Assembly: GCA_026417735.1 (NCBI GenBank)
Contig: JAOACR010000007.1
Coordinates: 186,001-250,000, forward strand
From: Kiritimatiellia bacterium
Lineage (GTDB): Bacteria; Verrucomicrobiota; Kiritimatiellia; PWTM01
Length of the DNA: 64,000 bases
Direction: 5' to 3'
Shown: positions 52,401-61,007 of the stretch, one piece after another
Numbering within the stretch: position 1 is the stretch's first letter
Layout of the letters: each line of letters opens with the position of its first letter
The notes under the pieces: generated by a model
Seen by the model: the letters and a program-made list of their open reading frames with translations, nothing else
What the model was told of the DNA's origin: nothing
The model's database searches: none
Translations under genes and position numbers: made by a program

Positions 52401-52880
52401 AGAACTCGCGCGATGTCGTGCGAAGGTGCGGCGGCAGCGTGCGCTCACCGAAAAAGGACGGTCTTGGTCGGGGACTGGGCAGTACCACGCATACTCGCGC
52501 CGGACCGGCGAGGCTGATGGAGGCGGCTACCAGCTGCTACATCGCCTGGTCCGGCGAAACCCTGAGCCACCGGTTCCACACCAGCCCGGTCCGGTGCCGA
52601 GCGCGATTTCCAGGCCGAGCCGTCCTGCTTCTCGCACCGCGTGACCGATGCCGGCCCGATGCATCGTCTCGGGATCGGCGGTCTTCGCCTCGCGGGAGAG
52701 GTTGCCGACCATGAACTACCAGTACACCCAGGGGTGGGCAGCATCGGGTGGCTCTCGGAACTGTCAGGCGTGCGCACGGATGGGCAAAACATCATTCGCG
52801 GCGGAGGCGCTCGCCAGCAGAGCTGTGAAGCCGGCACGAAGGCGGCGGGCGGGCGACGTGGTGGACACCCGACATGGGGT
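49491..52880 (-). pseudogene. Decayed GH106-type alpha-L-rhamnosidase
   Basis: Pieces of one large glycoside hydrolase lie in order on the minus strand but in changing frames. N-terminal: EPPDAAHPWVYW, stop TAG at 52716-52718, then FMVGNLSREAKTADPETMHR, directly joined to AVREAGRLGLEIALGTGPGW (internal deletion). Middle: 'YQDVALLAFPIPEGEARIP', 'LEWEVPPGSRTVLWFGRTL', 'FLWDPR' then TAG near 51809, 'HRLQLSIEPYDMNLCVDL', 'GYGFNTVYNCIEAVSIAHRM'. Then a carbohydrate-binding-like part ('ADNAFRALVNGRTVGKEA'), 'GIYFVANPAPSAV', another in-frame TAG at 50166-50168, and an intact C-terminal domain (49491-50156) ending 'LLPSGLLGPVVLG'. At least three stops, several frameshifts and one deletion: not functional. 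Would have removed rhamnose from plant or algal polysaccharides. Confidence 0.85.
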
Positions 52881-52936
52881 GATGATGGTGCACGCGGACG
52901 CCGGACTCCGGAGACGGTGCGGGGAACCGGGGTCCG

Positions 52937-53317
52937 TCAGGGCGAGCGAATCGAGAACTCGCCGTCGTACTCTCGCCAGTCCCAATCCGAGACCCGCACC
53001 CGGATCACGGTGAGCCGGGCGGTGACCACATCCACGTCCCATGCCGCGTGGCGCGGGCCCTCGCGCTGGTCGAGTACGACCCGGTGCAGACCGGGGCGCA
53101 GGTCCCAGGCGGCATCGTCGTAGCGGTCGAGCAGGCCGGCGTCGCCGCCGTTGATGTACACCCGGATGCGGTCGCCGGTGAAGTTGTCGAGAATCAGGCT
53201 GCCGTAGCCGGCGGGCGGGGTGTGGTCGTAGTCTCGCTCCTCGCAGCCGCCCGCCAGCAGCAGCGCCAGCAGCGTCACTGCTGCGAACCCCACGCGGCTG
53301 GTTCGTGCGCCAGACAT
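52937..53317 (-). CDS. Small lipoprotein with beta domain
   Basis: 126 residues with GGAGG ten bases before the ATG. Lipoprotein signal with lipobox LLAGGC (Cys about 25). Mature part: 'GSLILDNFTGDRIRVYINGGDAGLLDRYDD' region and 'PGLHRVVLDQREG', an arrangement like small beta-sandwich (PEGA-like) domains. Function unknown. Own promoter, divergent from the exonuclease gene. Confidence 0.7.
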   Translation of the reverse strand: MSGARTSRVGFAAVTLLALLLAGGCEERDYDHTPPAGYGSLILDNFTGDRIRVYINGGDAGLLDRYDDAAWDLRPGLHRVVLDQREGPRHAAWDVDVVTARLTVIRVRVSDWDWREYDGEFSIRSP

Positions 53318-53337
53318 TGCCGAATGCCTCCGGGATC

Positions 53338-53366
53338 ACTGTACGCCCGATTTGCGGCCGGGCCAA
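53338..53366 (-). promoter_or_regulatory. Promoter of lipoprotein gene
   Basis: Minus strand TTGGCC (53361-53366), 17-base spacer, TACAGT (53338-53343), 20 bases to the ATG with GGAGG between. Confidence 0.55.
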
Positions 53367-53391
53367 GTGGGCTCAGCCAGGTCGGCAAGGA

Positions 53392-53421
53392 TTGCGGAGG
53401 AGGGGGGGGCTCCGGCATAAC
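53392..53421 (+). promoter_or_regulatory. Possible promoter of exonuclease gene
   Basis: TTGCGG (53392-53397), 18-base spacer, CATAAC (53416-53421), about 21 bases to the ATG. Confidence 0.35.
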
Positions 53422-53442
53422 AGGAGCGGAAACCGACCGGTA

Positions 53443-54309
53443 ATGCTGCCGAAGATCCGCGATGTCGTGTGGGTGTTTGATTGCGAGTGGGTGCCCGATC
53501 CGGCTGCCGGCCGGCTGCTGTACGGATTGGCGTCCACCGCGACCGATGCGGAGGTGCTCGCCGAGATGTGGCGCCGGAATGGCGCGACCGATGAGAATCC
53601 GTTTCCGTTTCTGAAGTATGCTCTCTGCCGGCTGGTCAGCATCGCGGTGGTCGAGCGGCGGGTGAAGAAGGGCGCGGACCCCGCGGTCACGCTACTGTGG
53701 TTGCCGCGCCAGCCCGAAGACCCGGCGCAGGCGGCCGAGCCGGACATGCTGCGCAAGTTTCTCGAGGCGGTGGGTCGGCACCGGCCGCAGCTGGTCGGCT
53801 TCAATTCGCAAGGGTCGGACTTGCGGGTGTTGCTGCAGCGCGCGGTGGTGCACGGCCTGCCGTTGCCGGAGTTCTGTCGCCGGCCGCAGAAACCGTGGGA
53901 CGAGGAGCCGGATTATCTCGCGCGGTTCAATCAAAACCCCTGGAACGTGGACCTGCTAGAGACGCTCGGCGGGGGAAGTCGCGCCGCCACACCCTCGCTG
54001 CACGAAATCGCCGTACAGTGTGGCATCCCCGGCAAGTTCGACGCGGAGGGCCCGCAGGTCGCGCACCTGTGGCTGGCCGGTCAGTGGCCGGCAGTGATCC
54101 GGTACAACTGTTGCGACGCGATCTCGACGTACCTGCTCTGGTTGCGGATGGCCTTCGTGGGCGGTCTGTTCGACCGCGACCAGTACGAGCTGGAGCAGGA
54201 GCTGGTGCGCGAGATGCTGATGAACCTCGCCGAGCAGCCGGACGGGGAATGGGCGGAGCGGTATCTTGACGAGTGGCAACGGCTGGAGGAAGCGACAGGT
54301 CAGCTTTGA
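53443..54309 (+). CDS. Predicted 3'-5' exonuclease (PolB-like, DEDD)
   Basis: 288 residues. Matches the PF10108-type family of stand-alone exonucleases related to the proofreading domain of family B DNA polymerases. DEDD metal ligands: VFDCEW (Asp, Glu), 'LVGFNSQGSDLRVLL' (Asp) and YNCCDAISTYLLWLR (Asp). Other segments: 'NPWNVDLLETLGGG', 'PSLHEIAVQCGIPGKF'. Cytoplasmic; substrate not known. Single gene, followed by comB. Confidence 0.85.
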   Translation: MLPKIRDVVWVFDCEWVPDPAAGRLLYGLASTATDAEVLAEMWRRNGATDENPFPFLKYALCRLVSIAVVERRVKKGADPAVTLLWLPRQPEDPAQAAEPDMLRKFLEAVGRHRPQLVGFNSQGSDLRVLLQRAVVHGLPLPEFCRRPQKPWDEEPDYLARFNQNPWNVDLLETLGGGSRAATPSLHEIAVQCGIPGKFDAEGPQVAHLWLAGQWPAVIRYNCCDAISTYLLWLRMAFVGGLFDRDQYELEQELVREMLMNLAEQPDGEWAERYLDEWQRLEEATGQL

Positions 54310-54379
54310 GCGCACCGCGCCAGCACGGTTCCGAAGATTGGACGGCACAAGGGAGGGTGCGTCCAACCTTTGGACACGA

Positions 54380-55123
54380 ATGGGCCGCCGGTCCGTACGC
54401 GCGGTGATTGTCCGGTTGGCCAGAGGTCTGGAGGGGGCGGCAGCCGCCCGCGGTGACGTGGTGATTGTGGACGTGTTCCGCGCGATGACGTCTGCGGCGG
54501 TGCTGCTGGCGCGTGGCGTTGCGGAACTGCTCTGGACGCCGGACGTCGCCGAGGCGCTGCGCTGGCGCGCGACGGGGCGGGTGGACGTGTGCGCGGGGGA
54601 GGTGGAGGGCCGCCCGCCGCCGGGGTTCGACCACGGCAACTCGCCGGCCGAGCTGTTGCGCGCCCCGGTGGTGGGGCGGCGGGTGGTCCTCTCTACGCGC
54701 GCGGGGGCGGCCGGGCTGGCCGCGGCGGCGCCGAGCGCCCGACGGCTGTGGGGCGCGGCGCTGGTGACCCTGGAGGCGACCGCGTGCGCTCTTCGAGCAA
54801 TGGCACCCGAGATGGTGACGATCGTCGCGATGGGGTGGGCGGGACGCGAGCGGACCGCGGAGGATGAGTTGTGTGCGCGCGCGCTCGCGGCGCGGTTGGA
54901 GGGGCGCCGGGTGGACGGGCGCCAGCTGGTGCGGCGCCTGCGGGCATCCCCGGAGGCACGCAAGTTCGGGGATCCGGCGCGGCCGTGGTTTGCGGCGGAG
55001 GACCTCGAGATTGCGCTCGATCTCGACCGGTACGAGTTTGCGATCGCGGTGGCGCGTGGCGATGACGGCGTGCTCCGCTCGCGCGCGGTCCCCGCGGAGG
55101 GCACCGGCGATGGTGGAGCCTGA
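54380..55123 (+). CDS. comB: 2-phosphosulfolactate phosphatase-like protein (ComB family)
   Basis: 247 residues. ComB-type motifs: DVVIVDVFRAMTSA, 'CAGEVEGRPPPGFDHGNSPAELL' (split over the conserved GE and FD.GNSP) and 'VLSTRAGAAGL'. In archaea ComB makes sulfolactate for coenzyme M; in bacteria family members have uncertain substrates. The start is not well supported (no ribosome site close by). The last 14 bases overlap the photolyase gene. Confidence 0.75.
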   Translation: MGRRSVRAVIVRLARGLEGAAAARGDVVIVDVFRAMTSAAVLLARGVAELLWTPDVAEALRWRATGRVDVCAGEVEGRPPPGFDHGNSPAELLRAPVVGRRVVLSTRAGAAGLAAAAPSARRLWGAALVTLEATACALRAMAPEMVTIVAMGWAGRERTAEDELCARALAARLEGRRVDGRQLVRRLRASPEARKFGDPARPWFAAEDLEIALDLDRYEFAIAVARGDDGVLRSRAVPAEGTGDGGA

Positions 55124-56468
55124 ACGGGTGGCGGTGTTGAATCCGGCGCCAGAGCGACCGGACGGCCGGTATGTGCTGTATTGGATGCAGCAGTCGCAAC
55201 GCGCGGAGTGGAATCCGGCGCTGGCGCGCGCCATCGAGCATGCGAACCGCTTCCGGCGCCCAGTCGTTGTCGGCTTTGCGCTGACGCCGTCGTACCCAGA
55301 TGCGAATGCGCGGCACTACTGTTTCATGCTCGAAGGCCTCGAGGAGGTTCGTCGCACGCTCCAGACGCGGGGCATCGGCTGGGTGTTGCGGATCGGGGAT
55401 CCTCCGGAGGTGATTGCGGCGCTCGCTTCGGAGGCCGTGCTGGTCGTCACCGATCGTGGGTACATGCCGGTGCAGGTTGCGTGGCGGCGCGAGCTCGCGG
55501 CGCGGGTGCACGTGCGGCTCGAGCAGGTCGAGGGCGATGTCGTGGTGCCGGTGGAGACCGCCTCGGATCACGAGGAGTACGCCGCGCGCACGCTTCGGCC
55601 AAAGATCCACCGGCATCGCGCCAGGTTCTTGACCCCGTTCGCGGAGCCGGAAGTGGCGGTGCGCTGCGATGCGGCGCCGGTGGGGGAGGTGTGGACGAAC
55701 ACTGGGGACCTGCTGCGACGGCTTCGGGTGGACGGTTCCGTTGCGCCCTCCACCATCTTTCATGGCGGCACTTCGGAGGCGCGGCGACGGCTGCGGCGGT
55801 TCATCGCGGCCCACCTCGGCGTTTACCCGGAGCTGCGCAACGACCCGACCGCGGGCGCACAGTCGGAGCTAAGCCCCTATCTGCATTTCGGGCAGATTTC
55901 GCCGGTGGAGGTCGCGAGGGCGGTGCTCGAGGCGGAGGCCCCCCGCGCGGCGAAAGAGGCATTCTTGGAAGAGCTCATCGTCCGGCGCGAGCTTTCGATG
56001 AATTTCGCGCGCTACAACCCGCGCTGCCAGCACTACGACGCGCTGCCCGCCTGGGCGCGCGCGACACTCGCCGCGCACGCCGGCGACCCACGCCCGCATG
56101 TGTACACGCTCGAGCAATGGGAGGCTGCTGCGACGCACGATCCGGCCTGGAACGCCGCGCAGCGCGAGATGGTGATCACCGGGAAGATGCACAACTACAT
56201 GCGTATGTACTGGGGCAAGAAGATCCTCGAGTGGAGCCGGTCGCCAGAGGAAGCGTTCGCGATCGCGCTGCGCTTGAACGATCGCTACGAGCTGGACGGC
56301 CGCGATCCGAACTCCTGCGCCGGTGTCGCGTGGTGCTTCGGCAAGCACGATCGCCCGTGGGCGGAGCGGCCGGTGTTCGGGACGGTGCGCTATATGAGCG
56401 CCGCGGGTCTGCACCGGAAGTTCGATGTGGAGGAGTACATCCGCCGCTGGCGCGATGCCCCGCGCTGA
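55110..56468 (+). CDS. Class II CPD photolyase
   Basis: 452 residues with GGAGG nine bases before the ATG, inside comB. N-terminal alpha/beta domain ('YVLYWMQQSQRAEWNPAL') and C-terminal FAD domain: 'SELSPYLHFGQISPVEVA', 'EELIVRRELSMNFARYNP', MHNYMRMYWGKKILEW, 'DGRDPNSCAGVAWCFGKHDRPW'. The last two are diagnostic of class II enzymes, which use blue light and FADH- to split cyclobutane pyrimidine dimers. Suggests a lit habitat. Confidence 0.94.
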   Translation: MVEPERVAVLNPAPERPDGRYVLYWMQQSQRAEWNPALARAIEHANRFRRPVVVGFALTPSYPDANARHYCFMLEGLEEVRRTLQTRGIGWVLRIGDPPEVIAALASEAVLVVTDRGYMPVQVAWRRELAARVHVRLEQVEGDVVVPVETASDHEEYAARTLRPKIHRHRARFLTPFAEPEVAVRCDAAPVGEVWTNTGDLLRRLRVDGSVAPSTIFHGGTSEARRRLRRFIAAHLGVYPELRNDPTAGAQSELSPYLHFGQISPVEVARAVLEAEAPRAAKEAFLEELIVRRELSMNFARYNPRCQHYDALPAWARATLAAHAGDPRPHVYTLEQWEAAATHDPAWNAAQREMVITGKMHNYMRMYWGKKILEWSRSPEEAFAIALRLNDRYELDGRDPNSCAGVAWCFGKHDRPWAERPVFGTVRYMSAAGLHRKFDVEEYIRRWRDAPR

Positions 56469-56481
56469 ACGGGCGCCGGGA

Positions 56482-56510
56482 CTGGCGGGACGATGCAGTT
56501 TCGCTATGCT
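56482..56510 (+). promoter_or_regulatory. Leaderless promoter of cinA
   Basis: CTGGCG (56482-56487), 17-base spacer, TATGCT (56505-56510), 7 bases to the ATG at 56518. An ATG at 56506 lies inside the -10. Confidence 0.45.
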
Positions 56511-56517
56511 GCGCCGC

Positions 56518-57753
56518 ATGGCGGGCGTGGAACTGGTCGCAACCGGCGCGGAACTGCTCAGCGGTCGCACTGTGAACACTCATGCGCAGCGGCTGGCGCA
56601 CGCGCTGGCGCCGCTCGGGCTGCGACTCACGCGCGAGACCTCTGTGCCGGACGATCGCGCCGCGATTGCGGACGCGGTGCGCGGGGCGCTCGCGCGCGCG
56701 ACGGTCGTCGTTGTCACCGGCGGACTGGGGCCGACGGAGGACGACGTCACGCGCGAAGCGGTCGCGGAGCTGCTCGGCGCGGATCTGCGGTTGGACGAGC
56801 CCTCGCTCGAACGGATTCGCGAGCGGTGCGAGCGCTACGGGCAGACGCTCACCGAATCGCGCCGGCGGCAGGCGCTGGTGCTGGAGGGTGCGGAAGTGTT
56901 GCCCAATCCCGTCGGCGCGGCGCCCGGGGAACGGCTGACGCTGCCGGACGGGCGGACGCTGTTTCTGCTGCCCGGCCCGCCGCGCGAGTTTGAGGCGCTG
57001 CTGAACGGTCAGGTGTTGCGCTGGCTGCGCGAGCATGCGGGCGCGGAACCGGTGGTCGAGGAAGTGCGAATGATCTGCGGGCTGGGCGAGTCGGACGTGA
57101 TCGAACGCCTGCAGGCGGCGGGATTTGATCCGCGGCCGTTCGAGCTGGCCTACTGCGCGGCGCCCGGGCAGCTCGAAGTGCGGCTGACCGGCACTGCGGC
57201 GGACGCGTCGCGGCTGGCCGCGCTGGCACGGCAACTGGAGGAGATCCTCGGCGAGCACGTTTACTCGCGGCAGCGCGAGGATCTCGCCGCCGTAGTGGCG
57301 CGCGAACTGCTGAGCCGCGGCGCAACGCTCGCGGTCGCGGAGTCGTGCACCGGTGGGCTGATCATGCAACGGCTGACCTCGGTGCCCGGCAGTTCGCAGT
57401 GGTTCCGCGGCGGGGTGGTCGCCTACGCGAACGACGTGAAAACCCACTGGCTGGGCGTGCCGGAGCCGATGTTGCGAGAGCATGGTGCGGTCAGCGAGCC
57501 AGTCGTGCACGCGATGGCACTCGCGGCCCGCGAACGCTTCGCGGCCGACTACGCGCTGGCGACCAGCGGCATCGCCGGCCCCGGCGGCGGCACGCCAGAG
57601 AAGCCGGTGGGGCTGGTCTGGTGGGCGCTGTGCGATGCGCAGACCACACTGGCTCGGTCTCGCCGTTTCCCGGGCGATCGCGAGCTGGTTCGCCAGTGGG
57701 CGGCGCAGTTCACTCTGGATCTGCTCCGACGGCGGCTTCAGGGAGTGGTCTGA
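56518..57753 (+). CDS. cinA: CinA family nicotinamide-nucleotide amidohydrolase / competence-damage protein
   Basis: 411 residues. N-terminal MoCF-like pyrophosphatase domain (VELVATGAELLSGRTVNTH, 'TGGLGPTEDDVTREAV', 'FLLPGPPREFEAL') and C-terminal CinA deamidase domain ('AVAESCTGGLIMQRLTSVPGSS', 'YANDVKTHWLGV', 'ATSGIAGPGGGTPEKPVGLVW'). Recycles nicotinamide mononucleotide to nicotinic acid mononucleotide and cleans up damaged pyridine nucleotides. Start chosen to match the family N-terminus and the hexamer 7 bases upstream. Confidence 0.93.
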   Translation: MAGVELVATGAELLSGRTVNTHAQRLAHALAPLGLRLTRETSVPDDRAAIADAVRGALARATVVVVTGGLGPTEDDVTREAVAELLGADLRLDEPSLERIRERCERYGQTLTESRRRQALVLEGAEVLPNPVGAAPGERLTLPDGRTLFLLPGPPREFEALLNGQVLRWLREHAGAEPVVEEVRMICGLGESDVIERLQAAGFDPRPFELAYCAAPGQLEVRLTGTAADASRLAALARQLEEILGEHVYSRQREDLAAVVARELLSRGATLAVAESCTGGLIMQRLTSVPGSSQWFRGGVVAYANDVKTHWLGVPEPMLREHGAVSEPVVHAMALAARERFAADYALATSGIAGPGGGTPEKPVGLVWWALCDAQTTLARSRRFPGDRELVRQWAAQFTLDLLRRRLQGVV

Positions 57754-57788
57754 TCGGTGCGACGCCCCATCAACCCGAGGAGAGACGA

Positions 57789-60700
57789 ATGAGACTCGAG
57801 CTTCGGGCCTGGCGGGCAGCGATCACTGCTGCGCTCCTCGGCGCCGCTGAAGCGGGCGCCGACGCGATCGCGCCCATGGCATGGCGCACCAACTTCGCGG
57901 AGGTCACCGAGACCGGCGACCTCCGCTGGACGCCGCGGCCCTTCCTCCCTCAACGGGGTGAGACGGTCCGCTTCATCGATCCCGAGAGCGGCGACGATGC
58001 GCTCGCCGGCGACGCGCCGGACCGGGCGTGGCGTCACCATCCTTGGGATGCGTCGGCGACCGGCCGCGCCGCCGCGGAGCGCGAGGCCGACACCTATGTC
58101 TTTAAGGGCGGGACGATCTACCGCGGCCAGCTCACCGTCCGGCAGATGGGCCGGCCCGGCGCACCGATACGGCTGACCCGCGATCCCAGCTGGGGCCGCG
58201 GCGCGGCGATCCTCGCCGGATCGCGGCCGGTCACCAACTGGGTGCGCGGCGCGAACCGCGGCGATATCCCGGAGCCGCAGACGGTGTGGCGCGCGGAGCT
58301 CGACTTCGCGCCGAGAACACTCTGGGTCGTCGAGGCCGATGGTCGCGCCCGGCGTATTCCGCTGGCTCGTCATCCGAACTGGACCTCCGAGCCGGAGGAT
58401 CACAAAGCGCAGTGGTTCCGCTGGACGAACGACCGCCATCCGTTCAAGCCGCGCGAAACTTTCAGCGCGAACGATTCGAAGAACCTGAAAGGCTGTGATC
58501 CGGACTTCGTGCTCGGTGCACTGATCTATTCGGAGTTCGGGTGGGTGATGGGAACGCCCTACCCCTCGCGCGTGCGCGCGTTCGATCCGTCCGATGGCTC
58601 GGTCCGTTTTGAGCGATGGACCGGGGGCGGCAACGCGGAAATCATCTTCCGCGGCATGCGCTACTATCTGGAGGACAAGCCGCAGTATCTCGACGATCCC
58701 GAGGGCGAGTTCTGGGTGGCTCGGCGGCGTGGCGGCAGCACGCTGTACCTGCGGCCGCCGGGCGGCGCGGACCCACGGACGTTGAGAATCGAGGCGGGCG
58801 CGCTGAGTGACATCCTGGTCGGCGAGGTGGTGCGCCATCTCGAAATCACCGGCCTCGAGTTCCGATGGACCACGCCGGCATGGGATCTGGACGTTGTCGC
58901 GTGGGACTTCCGCCAGCGGCCCTACACGATCCGTCCGGACGCGCAGCCGGCGGCGATTCGGTTCTGGGGTGAGGTGGAGCACCTGCGCATCGCGAACTGC
59001 CGGTTCGAGGACCTGGTGGCGGGGATCCGACTGCGGGCAACGCGAGAGGGGACGGCGGTGCGGTCGGTGGTGATCGAGGACAACGAGTTTCGGAACTGCG
59101 ATGTCGCGGCGATCCATCTGAGCGACGGCGCCGGGTGGGGCTACGCCCATCCGGTCGGCGTGCTCGACGATGTTGCGATCTACCGCAACCATGCGACGCA
59201 CATCGGTTTCCGACCCACCCGCTACGAACGAGGCACCGCGATCGGATTGGACCACGCCCGCCGCGCACACATCGCCGGCAACGTGGTGGAACGCACCGGC
59301 GCGCAGGCGATCAACGTGGTGGGTGGAAAGAGCGCGACGCGCGGGGAGGTGCCGCTGGTGCGCGTGCTGATCCAGCAGAACAAGGCGTGGAAGACCATGC
59401 AGAACGGGAACGACTTCGGCGGCATCGAGAGCTGGCAGCACGGGCCGGTGTACATCTTCAACAACCTCAGCCACGACGCGCGCGGTCAGCGCGAGGGCGA
59501 GCGAATGTTTCACGGGCGCAGCGCCGGGTTCGGGCATGCGTACTATTTGGACGGCGGCTTCCAGCACTACGTTTTCAACAACATCGCCTGGGGACGTTCG
59601 AACGATCCTACCTCGCCGCTGGTGAACTGTGCCGCGTTTCAGGAGATCATTGGCTTTCAAAACCTGTTCTTGAACAACACCGCCTGGAACTACACCGTCG
59701 GTTCCCGTCGCCAGGCGCCCGAGGCGGGCCGCAACCGCTACATCGGCAACGTGTGGCAAGCGATCAGTGAACGGGTGTTTCGGCACGCGGAGCCGGCGAA
59801 GACGCGCGCGCAGGGGAACGAGGCGCACGCGGCCGCCGCGGAGGGCGGACGGATCGAGCACGAGCTCAACATTTATGCGGCGAACGTGTTTCACGATGTG
59901 GCGGAGCTCGGCGTGGTCGAACTCTCCGGCCGGTGGCTCAGGACGCTGGAGGAGTTCCGCAGCGCGTTGGTCGCGGCGCGCGCGCGCGTGGCGGACGTCG
60001 GGCGCATGGACCCGGTGCCGACGCTGCGCGATCCGGCGCGCGGCGACTTCCGGCTGAATCCCGCGTCGGCCGCGGTGGACGGCGGCGCGCTCGCGTTTGT
60101 GCCCTGGTCGCTTTGGGGCGTCGTCGGCGAGTGGCACTTCCTGCCGGCAGGCGATGATCCATCGCTGATCCCGGACGAGCACTGGTACGCGAAGGATTTC
60201 CTCACCGAGCGAACGGAGTACCGGCACCGCCCCACCTACCCGCTGCGGGTGGTGCATGGGGCGGTGACGGATTATGTGCCAGGCATCCTCGAGACATATG
60301 CGCCGGGGGCGTTGCGGTTGGATCCGAACCGCCGAATGTACGCGGTGGTGCCGCACGCGCAGCTCGCCCGGCCGTTCACCGCAAATCTCGCGACGCGTCC
60401 CGCGCACGGACAGGATCCCGCCCGCCGAGCGTTCACGTTCGAGGGCGATGAGCTGCGCACTGCGGACATTCACCGCGGCAACCTGCTGATCGAGGTCGTG
60501 CTGCAGGCCCGAGGCGATGGGCTGGTGGTGGGCAAGCAGCAGGGGCCGGGCTACCGACTGGAACTGCGCGGCGGCCGAGCGGTGTTCTCGATTGCGGGCG
60601 CGGAGGGGGGCCGGGGAGAGGTCGTTTCGAGTGGCGCCGTCGCGGACGGGCAGTGGCGGCATCTGGTGGCGGAAGCGGACCGCAGCGCCCGGCAGCTGCG

Positions 60701-61007
60701 GCTCTATCTGGACGGCCGGCCGGATGCGGCCGCGCCGGGTCCCGGACCGGAATCGCTCGCGAACGAGGGCGACCTGTGCGTGGGCGGAACGCCCGGCGGC
60801 GGCTGGCTGGACGCGACGGTCGACTTTCTGCGGATTGCGCGGGGCACACTCGCGGACGCGCACACGACGATCGAGGAACTCTACACTTGGCAGTTCGACG
60901 GGCCTGCGCGGCGCGACATGCTTGGCCGGCCGCCGCACGGTCGGGCGCGGGACGCCGGCGCCATCGAGTGCGTGGAGGCGTCCAGCTCAGGCGGTGAAGC
61001 GAAATGA
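57789..61007 (+). CDS. Secreted right-handed beta-helix protein with C-terminal LamG-like domain
   Basis: 1072 residues; GAGGAG ten bases before the ATG. Signal peptide (to about residue 25). Next, an N-terminal segment 'VRFIDPESGDDALAGDAPDRAWR' and 'DTYVFKGGTIYRGQLTVRQMG' typical of pectate-lyase-like / DUF1565 beta-helix proteins; the parallel beta-helix covers about 100-620 with Asn-ladder-like repeats ('VVIEDNEFRNCDVAAIHLSDG', 'VYIFNNLSHDARG', 'YVFNNIAWGRSND'). A concanavalin-like LamG domain follows (about 890-1040, 'WRHLVAEADRSARQLRLYLDGRP'). Such proteins bind or cleave polysaccharides. Its stop overlaps the next start (ATGA). Confidence 0.85.
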   Translation: MRLELRAWRAAITAALLGAAEAGADAIAPMAWRTNFAEVTETGDLRWTPRPFLPQRGETVRFIDPESGDDALAGDAPDRAWRHHPWDASATGRAAAEREADTYVFKGGTIYRGQLTVRQMGRPGAPIRLTRDPSWGRGAAILAGSRPVTNWVRGANRGDIPEPQTVWRAELDFAPRTLWVVEADGRARRIPLARHPNWTSEPEDHKAQWFRWTNDRHPFKPRETFSANDSKNLKGCDPDFVLGALIYSEFGWVMGTPYPSRVRAFDPSDGSVRFERWTGGGNAEIIFRGMRYYLEDKPQYLDDPEGEFWVARRRGGSTLYLRPPGGADPRTLRIEAGALSDILVGEVVRHLEITGLEFRWTTPAWDLDVVAWDFRQRPYTIRPDAQPAAIRFWGEVEHLRIANCRFEDLVAGIRLRATREGTAVRSVVIEDNEFRNCDVAAIHLSDGAGWGYAHPVGVLDDVAIYRNHATHIGFRPTRYERGTAIGLDHARRAHIAGNVVERTGAQAINVVGGKSATRGEVPLVRVLIQQNKAWKTMQNGNDFGGIESWQHGPVYIFNNLSHDARGQREGERMFHGRSAGFGHAYYLDGGFQHYVFNNIAWGRSNDPTSPLVNCAAFQEIIGFQNLFLNNTAWNYTVGSRRQAPEAGRNRYIGNVWQAISERVFRHAEPAKTRAQGNEAHAAAAEGGRIEHELNIYAANVFHDVAELGVVELSGRWLRTLEEFRSALVAARARVADVGRMDPVPTLRDPARGDFRLNPASAAVDGGALAFVPWSLWGVVGEWHFLPAGDDPSLIPDEHWYAKDFLTERTEYRHRPTYPLRVVHGAVTDYVPGILETYAPGALRLDPNRRMYAVVPHAQLARPFTANLATRPAHGQDPARRAFTFEGDELRTADIHRGNLLIEVVLQARGDGLVVGKQQGPGYRLELRGGRAVFSIAGAEGGRGEVVSSGAVADGQWRHLVAEADRSARQLRLYLDGRPDAAAPGPGPESLANEGDLCVGGTPGGGWLDATVDFLRIARGTLADAHTTIEELYTWQFDGPARRDMLGRPPHGRARDAGAIECVEASSSGGEAK

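Noticed and set aside
57738-60938. 1066-codon open frame on the minus strand
   Set aside because: Antisense to the beta-helix gene, which has a signal peptide, ribosome site and domain structure; the antisense product has none.
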